Of a DNA stretch of 64,000 bases, positions 30,113 through 38,737 are shown in pieces. The position numbers and the translations under genes are program-made. Under the pieces are notes generated by a model that did not search any database, was not told the DNA's origin, and was given only the letters and a program-made list of their open reading frames with translations. Position 1 is the first letter of the stretch, and each line of letters opens with the position of its first letter. Source of the stretch: Marinimicrobium hydrolyticum (GTDB taxonomy: Bacteria > Pseudomonadota > Gammaproteobacteria > Pseudomonadales > Cellvibrionaceae); NCBI RefSeq assembly GCF_030848505.1, contig NZ_JAVDDU010000005.1, positions 215,929 to 279,928 on the forward strand, given 5' to 3'.

Positions 30113-32590
30113 ATGGATTCAATGTTGGCACTGAGATTGTTGTGGCGCAATTGGCGCAGTGGGGAAGTTAAGTTACTGGCGGTAGCACTGGTTCTGGCGG
30201 TGGCGGTGGTCAGCGGTATCGCGATTTTCGCGGATCGGCTCGATACCACCCTGGTTCAGCAAAGCAATGCCTTTTTGGGCGCTGATCTAATTGTCAGCGG
30301 CACCCAGCCTCATAGACAAGCCTGGAGTGAAGAAGCCGAGAACCGGGGAATAGAGCAAACCCGGGTGGTGGAGTTCTCCTCCATGGTGTTCTCCGGCGAT
30401 GAGCTTCATCTGGCATCCATCCGCGCGGTGGCTGAAGGCTATCCACTGAGAGGTTACGTGGAGACCAGCCACGAAGCCTATTCCCAGCAACCGCCTGTTC
30501 GGGCGGATTCCATACCACCCGCAGGAGAGGTTTGGGTGGACGGCCGACTTTTGCCCCTATTAAACATCGAGTTAGGGGACGACATCGAAGTCGGGGAGCA
30601 TACCCTGACCACAACCCGGATTTTAGTGCGTCAGCCGGGGGAGAGTGGTTTTGCCATGACCGGTGCCCGGGTGTTGATGAATTTGGCCGACCTGGAGCAA
30701 ACCCAGGTGGTGCAGCCTGGCAGCCGGATCGATTACCAGTGGTTGGTGGCCTCGGACGACTCCGGCAACTTGGCAGCCTTTCGCGAATGGCTTCAGGAGC
30801 GGCTCACGGACCATGATCGCATCCGCGATATCGATTCCTCTCAGCGCCAGTTGGCGCAAACGCTGGAAACCGGTGAACGGTTTTTATTGTTGGCGGCGGT
30901 AGTGGGTGTCCTGCTGGCTGGTGTCGCCATTGGCTTGGCCGCGCGCCAATTCGCCGCCCGCCACGTGGATCAGGTCGCGTTGATGAAAAGCTTGGGTGCA
31001 GGGGCAGGGCGCATTCGCCAGCTCTACGCCGGGCAGTTGCTGATCCTGGCCACACTCGCCTCCCTGGTGGGGCTGGTACTCGGCGAAGGTATTCAGCGCG
31101 GCGTGGCCAGCAGCCTGCAATCTTTCTTTAACGTCGCCTTGGCTGCACCGGCCATTTACGCCTACGTATTGAGCTTTTTTAGCGGGCTGGTGTGCCTGAT
31201 GTTCTTTGCCTTGCCCGCCCTGTGGTTTCTGCCTCAGGTGCCGCCGTTAAAAATCCTGCGGCGTGAGTTGGCCGTGAACCAAACTCAACTGTGGATTCAG
31301 GTGGTCCTGGCCCTCGCGGCCATCTTTTTGCTGGTATCGCTCTTTAGCCGTCAGCTTGGGTTGTCCTTGAGCGTTATGGCAGCGCTGACCGGTATTCTGG
31401 TCATGTCGGCAGGCATCGGCTTTGTACTGCTCAAGTTCAGTCGGCGCCTGAGCACTAACGCCGGCAGCATCTGGCGCCTAGCGGTCGCCAACTTACAGCG
31501 TCAACGCGGCCAGAGTTTGGTGCAAATGGTGATTTTCTCTATCGCCATCATGTTGCTGTTGACGCTGACGGCGGTGCGTACCTCGCTTATCGAAGACTGG
31601 CGTATGCAGCTGCCAGAGAACGCGCCCAATCACTTCCTGGTCAATATTGCTCCGCAGAACGTGGAAGCCGTGCAGAGTTTCCTGGATCAGGAGGGTGTGG
31701 ATCGGGAGCCTCTGTACCCAATGGTACTCGGGCGACTGACGCACATTAATGGCGAGGAGCGGGACCGCAGCCTGGGTATGAACCGGGAAGCCAACCTGAC
31801 CTGGACGGACACCCTGGGCGACGACAATGAGATTCAGGCCGGGGCCTGGTGGGATGAGTGGTCCTCCGAGACAGGGCTGCCTGGGGTTTCGGTGGAAGAG
31901 GGTTTGGCTGAACAGCTGGGGCTTTCCGTCGGTACCCGACTGGAGTTCTCGCTGGGTGGTTTGCCCATTGAGGTGGAAGTGGCCAGCCTGCGAAGCCTTG
32001 ATTGGCAGTCCATGAATCCCAATTTCTTTTTTATCTTCGAGCCGGGTGCTCTGGATGATTTTTCCGCGACTTACATCACCAGTGCCTATTTACCCAACGA
32101 CAAGAAACCCCTCATTAACGAGTTGCTGCGGGCTTACCCCAATATTCTGGTGATTGAGCTGGATCGCGTTTTCGAGCAAATCCGCTCCATCGTGGATCAG
32201 GTCAGCCAGGGTGTGCAATTGGTGCTCTGGTTGACGCTGTTGGGCGGCGGTTTAGTGCTGTTTGCGGCCGTGACCAGCAGCATTGATGGGCGCAAACGAG
32301 AAGCGGGATTACTGCGCGCTCTGGGCAGCCCCCGCCGTTTGGTTATAGGCAGCATCTGGGCCGAGTTTTCCATACTTGGCTTTCTGGCAGGGCTGGTCGG
32401 CGTTATTGGGGCGGAAATCCTGCTGTGGAATCTGCAGTATTGGGTGCTGGATATTCCAGTGCGTGCGCACCCGACGTTCTGGGTGCTCGGGCCGATTTTG
32501 GGCGCTGTGTGCGTGGGGACACTGGGTGCGATCAGTTGCCGTGGAGTCGTCACCACACCGCCGGCGGTGGTGTTGCGAGAAGCCGGTTAG
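30113..32590 (+). CDS. ybbP: FtsX-family ABC permease YbbP-like
   Basis: The 825-residue inner-membrane protein has the layout of large FtsX/MacB-type permeases with ten predicted membrane segments. It has an N-terminal helix (VKLLAVALVLAVAVVSGIAI), a periplasmic domain, a cluster of segments around residues 250-470, a second periplasmic domain, and three C-terminal helices around 700-825. It partners YbbA; such systems use ATP hydrolysis to move lipids or lipoproteins or to do mechanical work across the envelope. The start is 30113 or the next ATG at 30122; GAGG at 30106-30109 is too close to the first and slightly far from the second. The last 4 bases overlap the gtrA-like gene on the other strand. 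Confidence 0.9.
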   Translation: MDSMLALRLLWRNWRSGEVKLLAVALVLAVAVVSGIAIFADRLDTTLVQQSNAFLGADLIVSGTQPHRQAWSEEAENRGIEQTRVVEFSSMVFSGDELHLASIRAVAEGYPLRGYVETSHEAYSQQPPVRADSIPPAGEVWVDGRLLPLLNIELGDDIEVGEHTLTTTRILVRQPGESGFAMTGARVLMNLADLEQTQVVQPGSRIDYQWLVASDDSGNLAAFREWLQERLTDHDRIRDIDSSQRQLAQTLETGERFLLLAAVVGVLLAGVAIGLAARQFAARHVDQVALMKSLGAGAGRIRQLYAGQLLILATLASLVGLVLGEGIQRGVASSLQSFFNVALAAPAIYAYVLSFFSGLVCLMFFALPALWFLPQVPPLKILRRELAVNQTQLWIQVVLALAAIFLLVSLFSRQLGLSLSVMAALTGILVMSAGIGFVLLKFSRRLSTNAGSIWRLAVANLQRQRGQSLVQMVIFSIAIMLLLTLTAVRTSLIEDWRMQLPENAPNHFLVNIAPQNVEAVQSFLDQEGVDREPLYPMVLGRLTHINGEERDRSLGMNREANLTWTDTLGDDNEIQAGAWWDEWSSETGLPGVSVEEGLAEQLGLSVGTRLEFSLGGLPIEVEVASLRSLDWQSMNPNFFFIFEPGALDDFSATYITSAYLPNDKKPLINELLRAYPNILVIELDRVFEQIRSIVDQVSQGVQLVLWLTLLGGGLVLFAAVTSSIDGRKREAGLLRALGSPRRLVIGSIWAEFSILGFLAGLVGVIGAEILLWNLQYWVLDIPVRAHPTFWVLGPILGAVCVGTLGAISCRGVVTTPPAVVLREAG

Positions 32591-33024
32591 GCGTCTTCGG
32601 CGCTGACCGTCACTGGCTCGCTTTGGTAGGTCCAGAGCTTGTGGGCCAGGAAGTTCCACATCAGGATCACCAGAGTTGCGCTTAGCTGCACCGCTAAATA
32701 GTGCAGCTGCAGAACTTCAGTACCCAAGTACATGATGCCGCCGTTGGCACTGAGGCCAACACCGACCACAGCAAGAAACCGCACCATGGCGACCCGGTGA
32801 TCGGCGCTGCTGCTAAACGTGAAATAGTAATTAAGCAGGTAGTTGATCAGCGCCGCTGTCATGTACCCGGTGAGCGAGGCCGCCACGGGCGCCAGTAACG
32901 ACAACTCCACCAGACTTATCAATAGCGTGTATTGAATGCTGGTGGCTAGGCCGCCAACCAGCAGAAAGCATACAGCCTCTGGGGGGCGCTTTTGTACGAA
33001 AGCGACACGTCGCGAAAACTCCAT
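32587..33024 (-). CDS. GtrA family membrane protein
   Basis: The 145-residue protein has four hydrophobic helices and the GtrA signatures FLLVGGLATSIQYTLL, LINYLLNYYFTF and, at the end, LMWNFLAHKLWTY. GtrA-like proteins are thought to move lipid-linked sugars across the inner membrane or to assist glycosyltransferases. No glycosyltransferase gene is next to it, so its partner is unknown. It converges with ybbP with a 4-base overlap of stop codons. Confidence 0.88.
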   Translation of the reverse strand: MEFSRRVAFVQKRPPEAVCFLLVGGLATSIQYTLLISLVELSLLAPVAASLTGYMTAALINYLLNYYFTFSSSADHRVAMVRFLAVVGVGLSANGGIMYLGTEVLQLHYLAVQLSATLVILMWNFLAHKLWTYQSEPVTVSAEDA

Positions 33025-33196
33025 GCCTCACTCCTTGGATCTGCGTTTGGCCAGCGGTTTATTGTTCGTGTAATGCGCAGCCAAGAAAACGGCGCATTTT
33101 CGCCGTGGTTTCCTTGCAGTGCTATGCTTTAGGTCAGGGTGCCCTTAAGATAACAGCAATTCATGATTCATCCGAGTAACAGGCGAGGTTTTTCAT

Positions 33197-33451
33197 ATGC
33201 CACAAGAAAAAATACAGAATCTAATTTCCGAGTTGCACGATATTTATGGGGACGATCAGGTCAGCCCACAGCAGGCGCAGCTGCTTGCCGACCTGGAGCG
33301 GCATGTACATCCAGCCGGATCAGAGGATGAGCCGGACCCCGTACCGCTGGAAACGTTGGAGAGATTGGTGGAAGAGATGGCGGTGGATCATCCCAAAACC
33401 GCTATCGTGATGCGGCAACTGGTGGAAACCCTCAAAAATATGGGTATTTAA
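33197..33451 (+). CDS. DUF4404 family protein
   Basis: The 84-residue acidic cytoplasmic protein matches the DUF4404 pattern: two helices (QNLISELHDIYG and QAQLLADLERHV) and a C-terminal helix pair around the conserved VDHPKTAIVMRQLVETL and NMGI end. It has no known function and is common as a lone gene in gammaproteobacteria. A GAGG-type site precedes the ATG. A GC hairpin follows at 33462-33481. Confidence 0.82.
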   Translation: MPQEKIQNLISELHDIYGDDQVSPQQAQLLADLERHVHPAGSEDEPDPVPLETLERLVEEMAVDHPKTAIVMRQLVETLKNMGI

Positions 33452-33461
33452 CCCATCCTCC

Positions 33462-33481
33462 GGCGGGCTCCTGAGCCCGCC
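33462..33481. terminator. Terminator-like hairpin between convergent small genes
   Basis: GGCGGGCT-CCTG-AGCCCGCC forms an 8-bp stem with a tetraloop in the 41-base gap between the DUF4404 gene and the minus-strand small gene. No T-run on either side, so termination would be weak or factor-assisted. Confidence 0.45.
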
Positions 33482-33492
33482 AGCAGCTTACC

Positions 33493-33720
33493 TCAAGCCC
33501 AGGCGACGCAGGCCCAGGCTCGCTCTATATAGGCGTATTCGGCTTTTTCCGTGCCGGGATGGCAGGCGTGGCGGAAGTGGTGGTGGTCAGTCGTTGAGCC
33601 CATATACTCCCAAGCGTGACCGGCGTAGGCGCACACGGCGTCTCCCTGGTTACGCTTGTCTTTGGCGAGCTCGTCCCACATGGTTTGCCACTGCGGGTGG
33701 GTCATCGTCAGATATTCCAT
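33493..33720 (-). CDS. Conserved small protein of unknown function
   Basis: The 75-residue product is rich in His, Trp and Cys (HPQWQTMWDELAKD, GDAVCAYAGHAWEYMGST, DHHHFRHACHP). The pattern of conserved-looking aromatic and histidine residues resembles a small gammaproteobacterial family I have seen as hypothetical proteins. The His/Cys cluster could bind metal, which is inference. It has no signal peptide. It stands alone, convergent with the DUF4404 gene. Confidence 0.65.
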   Translation of the reverse strand: MEYLTMTHPQWQTMWDELAKDKRNQGDAVCAYAGHAWEYMGSTTDHHHFRHACHPGTEKAEYAYIERAWACVAWA

Positions 33721-34052
33721 GTCACGGTCCCTAGCTTTTGCTGTTCAGCTTATCTTTTGCGCTTGTGTGCCGCTTTCGCGCCGTTCTTATTACGACTTTT
33801 CAGGCAATGGTTCGCTATGGCCCGCAACAGGGGGTAGGGCGTTGCCTGTTAGTTATTGTGTATTATTAATTACGTTTGTCAAGTAGATCTTTTAACTATA
33901 TGATAAATATACTAAAAAGAAGTTTTGTTCGTGTTGTGGGCCAATCTATATTTCGATGGTTTGGACGCCGTTTGTAGGGTTTATCTCCCCTTGACCTTAC
34001 AGTTACTGTAAGCTTTAACGTTAAATAGAGTTGCCATTTTAGGAGCCAGGTC
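33721..34052. other. Gap before cueR
   Basis: AT-rich and without a gene. The only recognised element is the MerR-type promoter at 33991-34020. The left part should contain the promoter of the minus-strand small gene, but I see no clear boxes. Confidence 0.5.
33991..34020 (+). promoter_or_regulatory. CueR-type promoter with dyad operator
   Basis: The -35 box TTGACC (33991-33996) is followed by the perfect dyad CTTACAG-TTA-CTGTAAG (33996-34012) and an AT-rich -10 region, giving the long spacer expected of MerR-family promoters. It reads into cueR itself, 33 bases away. No copA or other copper gene lies alongside. Confidence 0.75.
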
Positions 34053-34484
34053 ATGAACATCGGACAGGCGTCCGCACTGAGCGGGCTTCCCAGCAAAACC
34101 ATTCGATACTATGAGTCGGTTGATCTGATTGTTCCCAAGCGACAGCAGGATAACGACTACCGTGACTACAGCGACGTAGATGTGGGCCAGTTGCGATTTT
34201 TGCGCCGCGCCCGCCAAGTGGGGTTTAGTCTGGCGCAGTGCCGTGAGTTGCTGGATTTGTACCGGGATCCGAGCCGTCAGAGCGCCCAGGTAAAAGCGCT
34301 GGTCATGTCCCACGTGGAGCAGCTGGAAGAGCAACTGCAAAACCTGACCAGCATGCGTGACACCTTGCTGGACATGGCTCAGCGTTGCCCGGGAGATCAG
34401 CAGTCCGAATGCGCCATTATCGATGACTTGGCACAGGCCGCTGCACCGGGCATGAGCTTCACTCTGGTGGACACCAAACCCTGA
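34053..34484 (+). CDS. cueR: Cu(I)-responsive MerR-family regulator CueR
   Basis: The 143-residue protein has the MerR winged helix (MNIGQASALSGLPSKTIRYY, then the wing), a dimerisation helix (about 80-110) and the metal-binding loop C112-PGDQQSE-C120, the same positions as E. coli CueR. S77 is present, the residue linked to preference for monovalent copper, silver or gold. It activates copper-export genes by untwisting promoters with long spacers. The target genes are not in this window; the only visible CueR-type site is its own promoter. A hairpin spans its stop codon (34478-34507). Confidence 0.93.
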   Translation: MNIGQASALSGLPSKTIRYYESVDLIVPKRQQDNDYRDYSDVDVGQLRFLRRARQVGFSLAQCRELLDLYRDPSRQSAQVKALVMSHVEQLEEQLQNLTSMRDTLLDMAQRCPGDQQSECAIIDDLAQAAAPGMSFTLVDTKP

Positions 34485-34507
34485 GCGGATCGGTTCCCGC
34501 TCAGGGT
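34478..34507 (+). terminator. Terminator-like hairpin at the cueR stop
   Basis: ACCCTGAGCGG and CCGCTCAGGGT pair over 11 bases. The left arm includes the cueR stop codon. The following bases (GCTTCTGAG) are not a strong T-run. Confidence 0.45.
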
Positions 34508-34568
34508 GCTTCTGAGGTAGAATGCGCGCCTTCGTAAATTGTCTGGCCCGCTCGGGCCAAGGGTGAGT

Positions 34569-35664
34569 ATGGAAATTAATCCGCTGTTGAATAGCCTCAA
34601 AGATTTAGCCGAGCGTACTCAGGTGCTCAGGGGGTATCTTTGACTACGTTCAGAAGAAAGAGCGTCTGACCGAAGTCGAACTGGAGCTGGGTGAACCCTC
34701 CGTCTGGGAAGACCCCGAACGCGCCCAAGCCCTGGGCCGTGAACGCGCCTCCTTGGAAATGGTGGTAAATACCATCGATGAGCTGGAAAGCGGCGTTAGC
34801 GACTGCCGCGAATTGCTCGACATGGCCAACGAAGAGGGCGATGAGGAAAGCGTGGCGGATGTGGCCACGGAAATCGAACGCCTGGACGGTCAACTGCAAA
34901 CCCTCGAATTCCGCCGCATGTTCTCCGGCGAAATGGACCCCAACAACGCTTTTCTGGATATCCAATCCGGCTCCGGCGGCACCGAAGCCCAGGACTGGGC
35001 GGAGATGGTTCTGCGCATGTACCTGCGCTGGGGTGAAAGTAAGGGGTTTAAAACCACCCTTGAAGAGGCCTCCCCAGGCGACGTTGCTGGTATCAAAAGC
35101 GCGACCATTCGCTTTGAGGGCGAATACGCCTTTGGCTGGTTGCGCACGGAAACTGGCGTACACCGATTGGTGCGTAAATCTCCGTTTGACTCCGGTAATC
35201 GCCGTCACACCTCTTTCTGCTCAGTCTTTGTGGCTCCCGAAGTGGACGAAAACATCGACATCGACATCAACCCTGGCGATCTGCGCACCGACACCTACCG
35301 CGCCAGCGGCGCCGGCGGTCAGCACGTCAACAAGACCGACTCGGCCGTGCGGATTACCCACGTGCCCACCGGGATTGTGGTGAGCTGTCAGAGTGAACGC
35401 TCCCAACACCAGAACCGCGACCGCGCCATGAACATGCTGCGCGCCAAGATGTATGAGCAGGAAATGCTCAAACGCAACGCCGAAAAACAGGCCATGGAAG
35501 ACAACAAAGCCGACATCGGCTGGGGCAGTCAGATTCGCTCTTATGTGCTGGACGACCAACGCATCAAGGACCTGCGCACCGGCGTGCAAACCAGCAATTG
35601 CCAGCCAGTGCTGGATGGCGCCTTGGACCCTTTCATTGTCGCCAGCCTGAAAGCGGGGCTGTAA
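34569..35664 (+). CDS. prfB: Peptide chain release factor 2, expressed by programmed +1 frameshift
   Basis: RF2 reads UGA and UAA stops. Translation starts at ATG 34569 and meets an in-frame TGA at 34641-34643 after 24 codons. Ribosomes shift +1 on CTT and continue from 34642, giving a 364-residue protein close to the 365 of E. coli. The later frame carries the RF2 anticodon-like tripeptide SPF (in [10 protein letters not shown]) and the GGQ motif ([11 protein letters not shown]) needed for peptide release. The shift is autoregulatory: scarce RF2 lets the ribosome pause at UGA and slip. A single-frame reading would wrongly start the gene inside, near 34753. lysS follows after 51 bases. Confidence 0.97.
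34629..34643 (+). promoter_or_regulatory. prfB programmed frameshift site
   Basis: AGGGGGTATCTTTGA: an internal Shine-Dalgarno-like AGGGGG, a three-base spacer, the slippery CTT codon and the TGA stop, exactly the classical RF2 arrangement. Confidence 0.97.
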
Positions 35665-35715
35665 CGCCGCTTAATTTACAGTAGTTTTCCACACCCTGAC
35701 CCGGTAACCGAGATC

Positions 35716-37206
35716 ATGAGCAACGACCAGAACGCCCAGCAGGACGAGAACAAACTCATTGCCGAACGTCGCGGCAAGTTGACCGCCATTCGCGAAAACG
35801 GCAATGCCTTCCCCAACGATTTTCGCCGCGAGCACAGTTGCGAGGTGTTGCAAAAAGATCACGGTGAAAAAACCAAGGAAGAGCTGGAAGCGCTGGATCA
35901 CAAAGTCAGCGTGGCCGGTCGAATCATGGCCAAGCGAGGCCCGTTTATGGTGTTGCAGGATGTCAGCGGCACCGTTCAACTGTACGCCGATAAAGACACC
36001 CAAAAAATTATTAAAGACACCTGGGGGCAGTGGGACGTAGGTGATATCGTCGGTGCCAAAGGAGCTCTGCATAAATCCGGTCGTGGTGACCTGTACGTAA
36101 AAATGGAGCACTACCAGTTGCTCACCAAATCCTTGCGCCCGCTGCCAGAAAAATACCACGGCTTGAATGATCAAGAGCAACGCTACCGCCAGCGCTATGT
36201 GGATTTGATTGTAAATCCTGAGGTACGCGATACCTTTCGCCTGCGCTCGCGCTGCATCGACTTTATTCGTCAGTATTTAAACAACCGCGACTTCATGGAA
36301 GTGGAAACACCCATGCTGCAGGTGATTCCCGGCGGCGCCACGGCGCGCCCGTTTGTGACCCACCACAACGCCCTGGACATCGACATGTACCTGCGCATAG
36401 CGCCGGAGCTGTACCTCAAGCGCCTGGTAGTCGGCGGCTTTGAGCGGGTCTACGAAATCAACCGCAACTTCCGCAATGAAGGCCTCTCCACTCGGCATAA
36501 CCCCGAGTTCACCATGCTGGAGTGGTACCAGGCCTATGCTGATTACCAGGACCTGATGAACCTGACCGAAGGCATGCTGCGCGACTTGTGCCAAACCGTA
36601 AAAGGCACCACGACGATTCAATACCAGGGTGCCGAATTCGACTTCGGCGCGCCTTTCCGTCGCCTGTCCGTGTTCGACGCAATTCTGGAATACAACCCGG
36701 AGTTGAGTGCGGGTGAGATCAGCGATCTGGCATCCATACGCAAAGTGGCGGAGAAAATGAACATTCCCGTCAAAGAATCTTGGGGCGTCGGTAAAATACA
36801 GATCGAACTGTTTGAAGCCACGGTGGAAGCGCGCCTGGAACAGCCTACGTTCATTACCGAATACCCAACAGAGGTCTCGCCCCTGGCGCGTCGCAGCGAC
36901 AGCAACCCGGAAGTGACCGAACGCTTCGAGTTTTTCGTCGGCGGCCGCGAAATCGCCAATGGCTTTTCCGAGCTCAACGATGCGGAAGACCAAGCAGAGC
37001 GCTTCCGTGAACAAGTGGCGGAAAAAGAAGCCGGCGACAACGAAGCCATGCATTATGATGCAGACTACATACGCGCACTGGAATACGGCTTGCCGCCCAC
37101 AGCGGGAGAGGGCATTGGCATCGACCGGCTAGTGATGCTGTTGGCCGATGCGCCTTCCATTCGTGACGTGCTACTGTTCCCGCACATGCGGCCGGAAGTA
37201 CAGTAA
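35716..37206 (+). CDS. lysS: Lysyl-tRNA synthetase, class II
   Basis: The 496-residue enzyme charges tRNA-Lys. It has an N-terminal OB-fold anticodon-binding domain (about 60-150: [20 protein letters not shown]), class II motif 1 around [15 protein letters not shown], motif 2 ([15 protein letters not shown] with [13 protein letters not shown]) and motif 3 ([21 protein letters not shown]). Length and start are as in E. coli. It forms the conserved prfB-lysS pair. Downstream lies a repeat-filled gap with hairpin copies F and D. Confidence 0.97.
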   Translation: MSNDQNAQQDENKLIAERRGKLTAIRENGNAFPNDFRREHSCEVLQKDHGEKTKEELEALDHKVSVAGRIMAKRGPFMVLQDVSGTVQLYADKDTQKIIKDTWGQWDVGDIVGAKGALHKSGRGDLYVKMEHYQLLTKSLRPLPEKYHGLNDQEQRYRQRYVDLIVNPEVRDTFRLRSRCIDFIRQYLNNRDFMEVETPMLQVIPGGATARPFVTHHNALDIDMYLRIAPELYLKRLVVGGFERVYEINRNFRNEGLSTRHNPEFTMLEWYQAYADYQDLMNLTEGMLRDLCQTVKGTTTIQYQGAEFDFGAPFRRLSVFDAILEYNPELSAGEISDLASIRKVAEKMNIPVKESWGVGKIQIELFEATVEARLEQPTFITEYPTEVSPLARRSDSNPEVTERFEFFVGGREIANGFSELNDAEDQAERFREQVAEKEAGDNEAMHYDADYIRALEYGLPPTAGEGIGIDRLVMLLADAPSIRDVLLFPHMRPEVQ

Positions 37207-37236
37207 GTAGGGGTCCACATAAGGCCCTCAAGACTC

Positions 37237-37258
37237 GTCATCCCCGCGAAGGCGGGGC
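37237..37258. repeat. Short palindromic repeat (GTCATCCCCGCG type)
   Basis: GTCATCCCCGCGAAGGCGGGG resembles the small ATTCCCGC palindromes spread through many proteobacterial genomes; related copies lie at 37512-37537, 61791-61815 and 61858-61883. Confidence 0.6.
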
Positions 37259-37313
37259 CCGAACTCAGAACGTAGTTGTAGGTGATGAACTTCGTAAGGT
37301 CCATCCCAGGCGC

Positions 37314-37474
37314 TTCGCAGGAGGCTTTTCGAAAACGCCGTAAACCAGGTCCCTACGCGCTCCCGGCGCTTCGGGACACTCCTCGCTTCCCTGCGAGTCG
37401 TCCATGGGGGCTCTCCCACCGGAGCGCCGGCCGCAAGATCCCTCTTGTGAGAGTTTCGAAAAGCCTCCTGCGAA
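37314..37474 (-). repeat. Long-hairpin intergenic repeat, copy F
   Basis: Arms at 37314-37334 and 37454-37474 are perfectly complementary over 21 bases. Read on the minus strand the 3' arm is preceded by AGGGACCTGGTTTACGGCGT, matching the family core (AGGGA, a short spacer, TTYAC, then GCGT). The interior has further GC-rich hairpins. Confidence 0.75.
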
Positions 37475-37511
37475 TCACCTCGGTTGCCGCAACTAAGGCA
37501 TTCTTACCTTG

Positions 37512-37537
37512 GATTCCCGCTTTCGCGGGAATGACGA
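37512..37537. repeat. Short palindromic repeat (ATTCCCGC type)
   Basis: GGATTCCCGC-TTTC-GCGGGAATG, a near-perfect small palindrome ending TGACG, lying between hairpin copies F and D. Confidence 0.65.
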
Positions 37538-37592
37538 CACTGGGTGGGTGGTTGAAGGAAAAGAACTCCGTAGCGTGATTCTAAGGCGGGGG

Positions 37593-37688
37593 GTGCAGGG
37601 TGAGTGTTCAGCAAGCCTCAAAAGAGGGACCTTTTGAGGCAGTCCCCATGGATGGGTTTACGACGTTTGCTGAACACTTACCCTGCGC
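37593..37688 (+). repeat. Long-hairpin intergenic repeat, copy D
   Basis: Arms 37593-37614 and 37667-37688 pair over 22 bases with two wobble pairs. Inside are a perfect 10-bp hairpin (GCCTCAAAAG with CTTTTGAGGC, 37615-37640) and the core form TGGATGGGTTTACGACGT (37649-37666). Copy E at 58971-59066 is nearly identical. Confidence 0.85.
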
Positions 37689-37872
37689 GGCCCGAGGGCT
37701 TGCTTACGAAGAGGGCAGCTCGATTATTGTTTTCCATACAGCAGTAAGCATTCGCGGGAATGACGGGGTAGAATGATTAGTAATGCGGGTAACGCCAGCA
37801 CGTTCTATCAAGGTGGGAGCGACGGTCAGGCGGGAACGAATTACTCACAACGGCAACGAGGAGAACTTGCCC

Positions 37873-38721
37873 ATGCACAGCGTTGATGTCACTTTGGACA
37901 ACGCCCAGCAAATGATTATCGACGAATCCTTCCAGCGCTTAGTAGTGGTGGATTTCTGGGCTGACTGGTGTGGCCCCTGTAAAACGCTCATGCCCATTTT
38001 GGAAAAACTGGCAGCGGAGTTTCAGGGTCAATTTTTACTCGCGCGTATCAACGCCGACGAACAGCAGCCACTAGCAGGCCAATTTGGCGTGCGCAGCCTG
38101 CCCACCGTCATGCTGATAAAAGACGGCCAACCTCTGGACGGCTTTACCGGCGCACAACCAGAGCCGCAAATCCGTCAACTATTGGAAAAATACCTACCGA
38201 AAGCTTGGGAACAAACCCTTGCCCAGGCGCAGGCTCTGATGGCGGAACAAGACTTTGCCGGCGCCTTGCCGCTATTGCGTCAGGCTTACGAGGAGTCCGC
38301 GCAAACTCCCGCAATTGGCTGTCTACTGGCTCAGGCTCTGATAGAACTCAATCGTGTGGAAGAGGCTGAGCCAATACTGGGCGCCATCAAACTCGCGGAT
38401 CAGGACGCGCTGTACCAGCAAGTACTGGCGCAACTGGAACTGAAAAAACAAGCCGCCAAAACCCCAGAAATTGAAGCCCTCGAAAAACAACTGGAGCAGG
38501 ATCCGGACAATTTGGAACTGGCCCACAAACTGGCATTGCAACTGAACCAGGAAGGCTATCATCGCCAAGCGTTAGAGCTGTTGATGGGTATACTGCAGAA
38601 AGACCTGAACCACGCCGAGGGACAAAGCAAAAAAGCCTTGATGGACATAGTGGCCAGCCTCGGCAAAGGGGATCCTTTGGCGGCGGAATATCAGCGTAAA
38701 TTATTCACACTGCTGTATTGA
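37873..38721 (+). CDS. cnoX: Co-chaperone/thioredoxin-like protein CnoX (YbbN)
   Basis: The 282-residue cytoplasmic protein joins an N-terminal thioredoxin domain (about 1-110) to C-terminal TPR-like helices (about 125-280). CnoX holds unfolding clients during oxidative (hypochlorite) stress and hands them to chaperones. Here the redox motif is an intact WCGPC (32-36), as in active thioredoxins, whereas E. coli CnoX has lost the first cysteine; the cis-proline SLPTVML follows. The ATG at 37873 follows GAGGAGA; 30 upstream in-frame codons are rejected. In other genomes ybbN lies near tesA/ybbAP; here it is 5 kb past ybbP. Confidence 0.9.
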   Translation: MHSVDVTLDNAQQMIIDESFQRLVVVDFWADWCGPCKTLMPILEKLAAEFQGQFLLARINADEQQPLAGQFGVRSLPTVMLIKDGQPLDGFTGAQPEPQIRQLLEKYLPKAWEQTLAQAQALMAEQDFAGALPLLRQAYEESAQTPAIGCLLAQALIELNRVEEAEPILGAIKLADQDALYQQVLAQLELKKQAAKTPEIEALEKQLEQDPDNLELAHKLALQLNQEGYHRQALELLMGILQKDLNHAEGQSKKALMDIVASLGKGDPLAAEYQRKLFTLLY

Positions 38722-38737
38722 GCATACGCCAATACCT

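Larger units (their letters stand above)
37207..37872. other. Repeat-filled gap between lysS and cnoX
   Basis: These 666 bases contain two short ATTCCCGC-type palindromes (37237-37258 and 37512-37537), a half copy near 37750-37765, and the divergent long-hairpin pair F (37314-37474, minus) and D (37593-37688, plus). The segment about 37348-37725 is partly duplicated at 58794-59103. No gene is supported before 37873. Confidence 0.8.
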
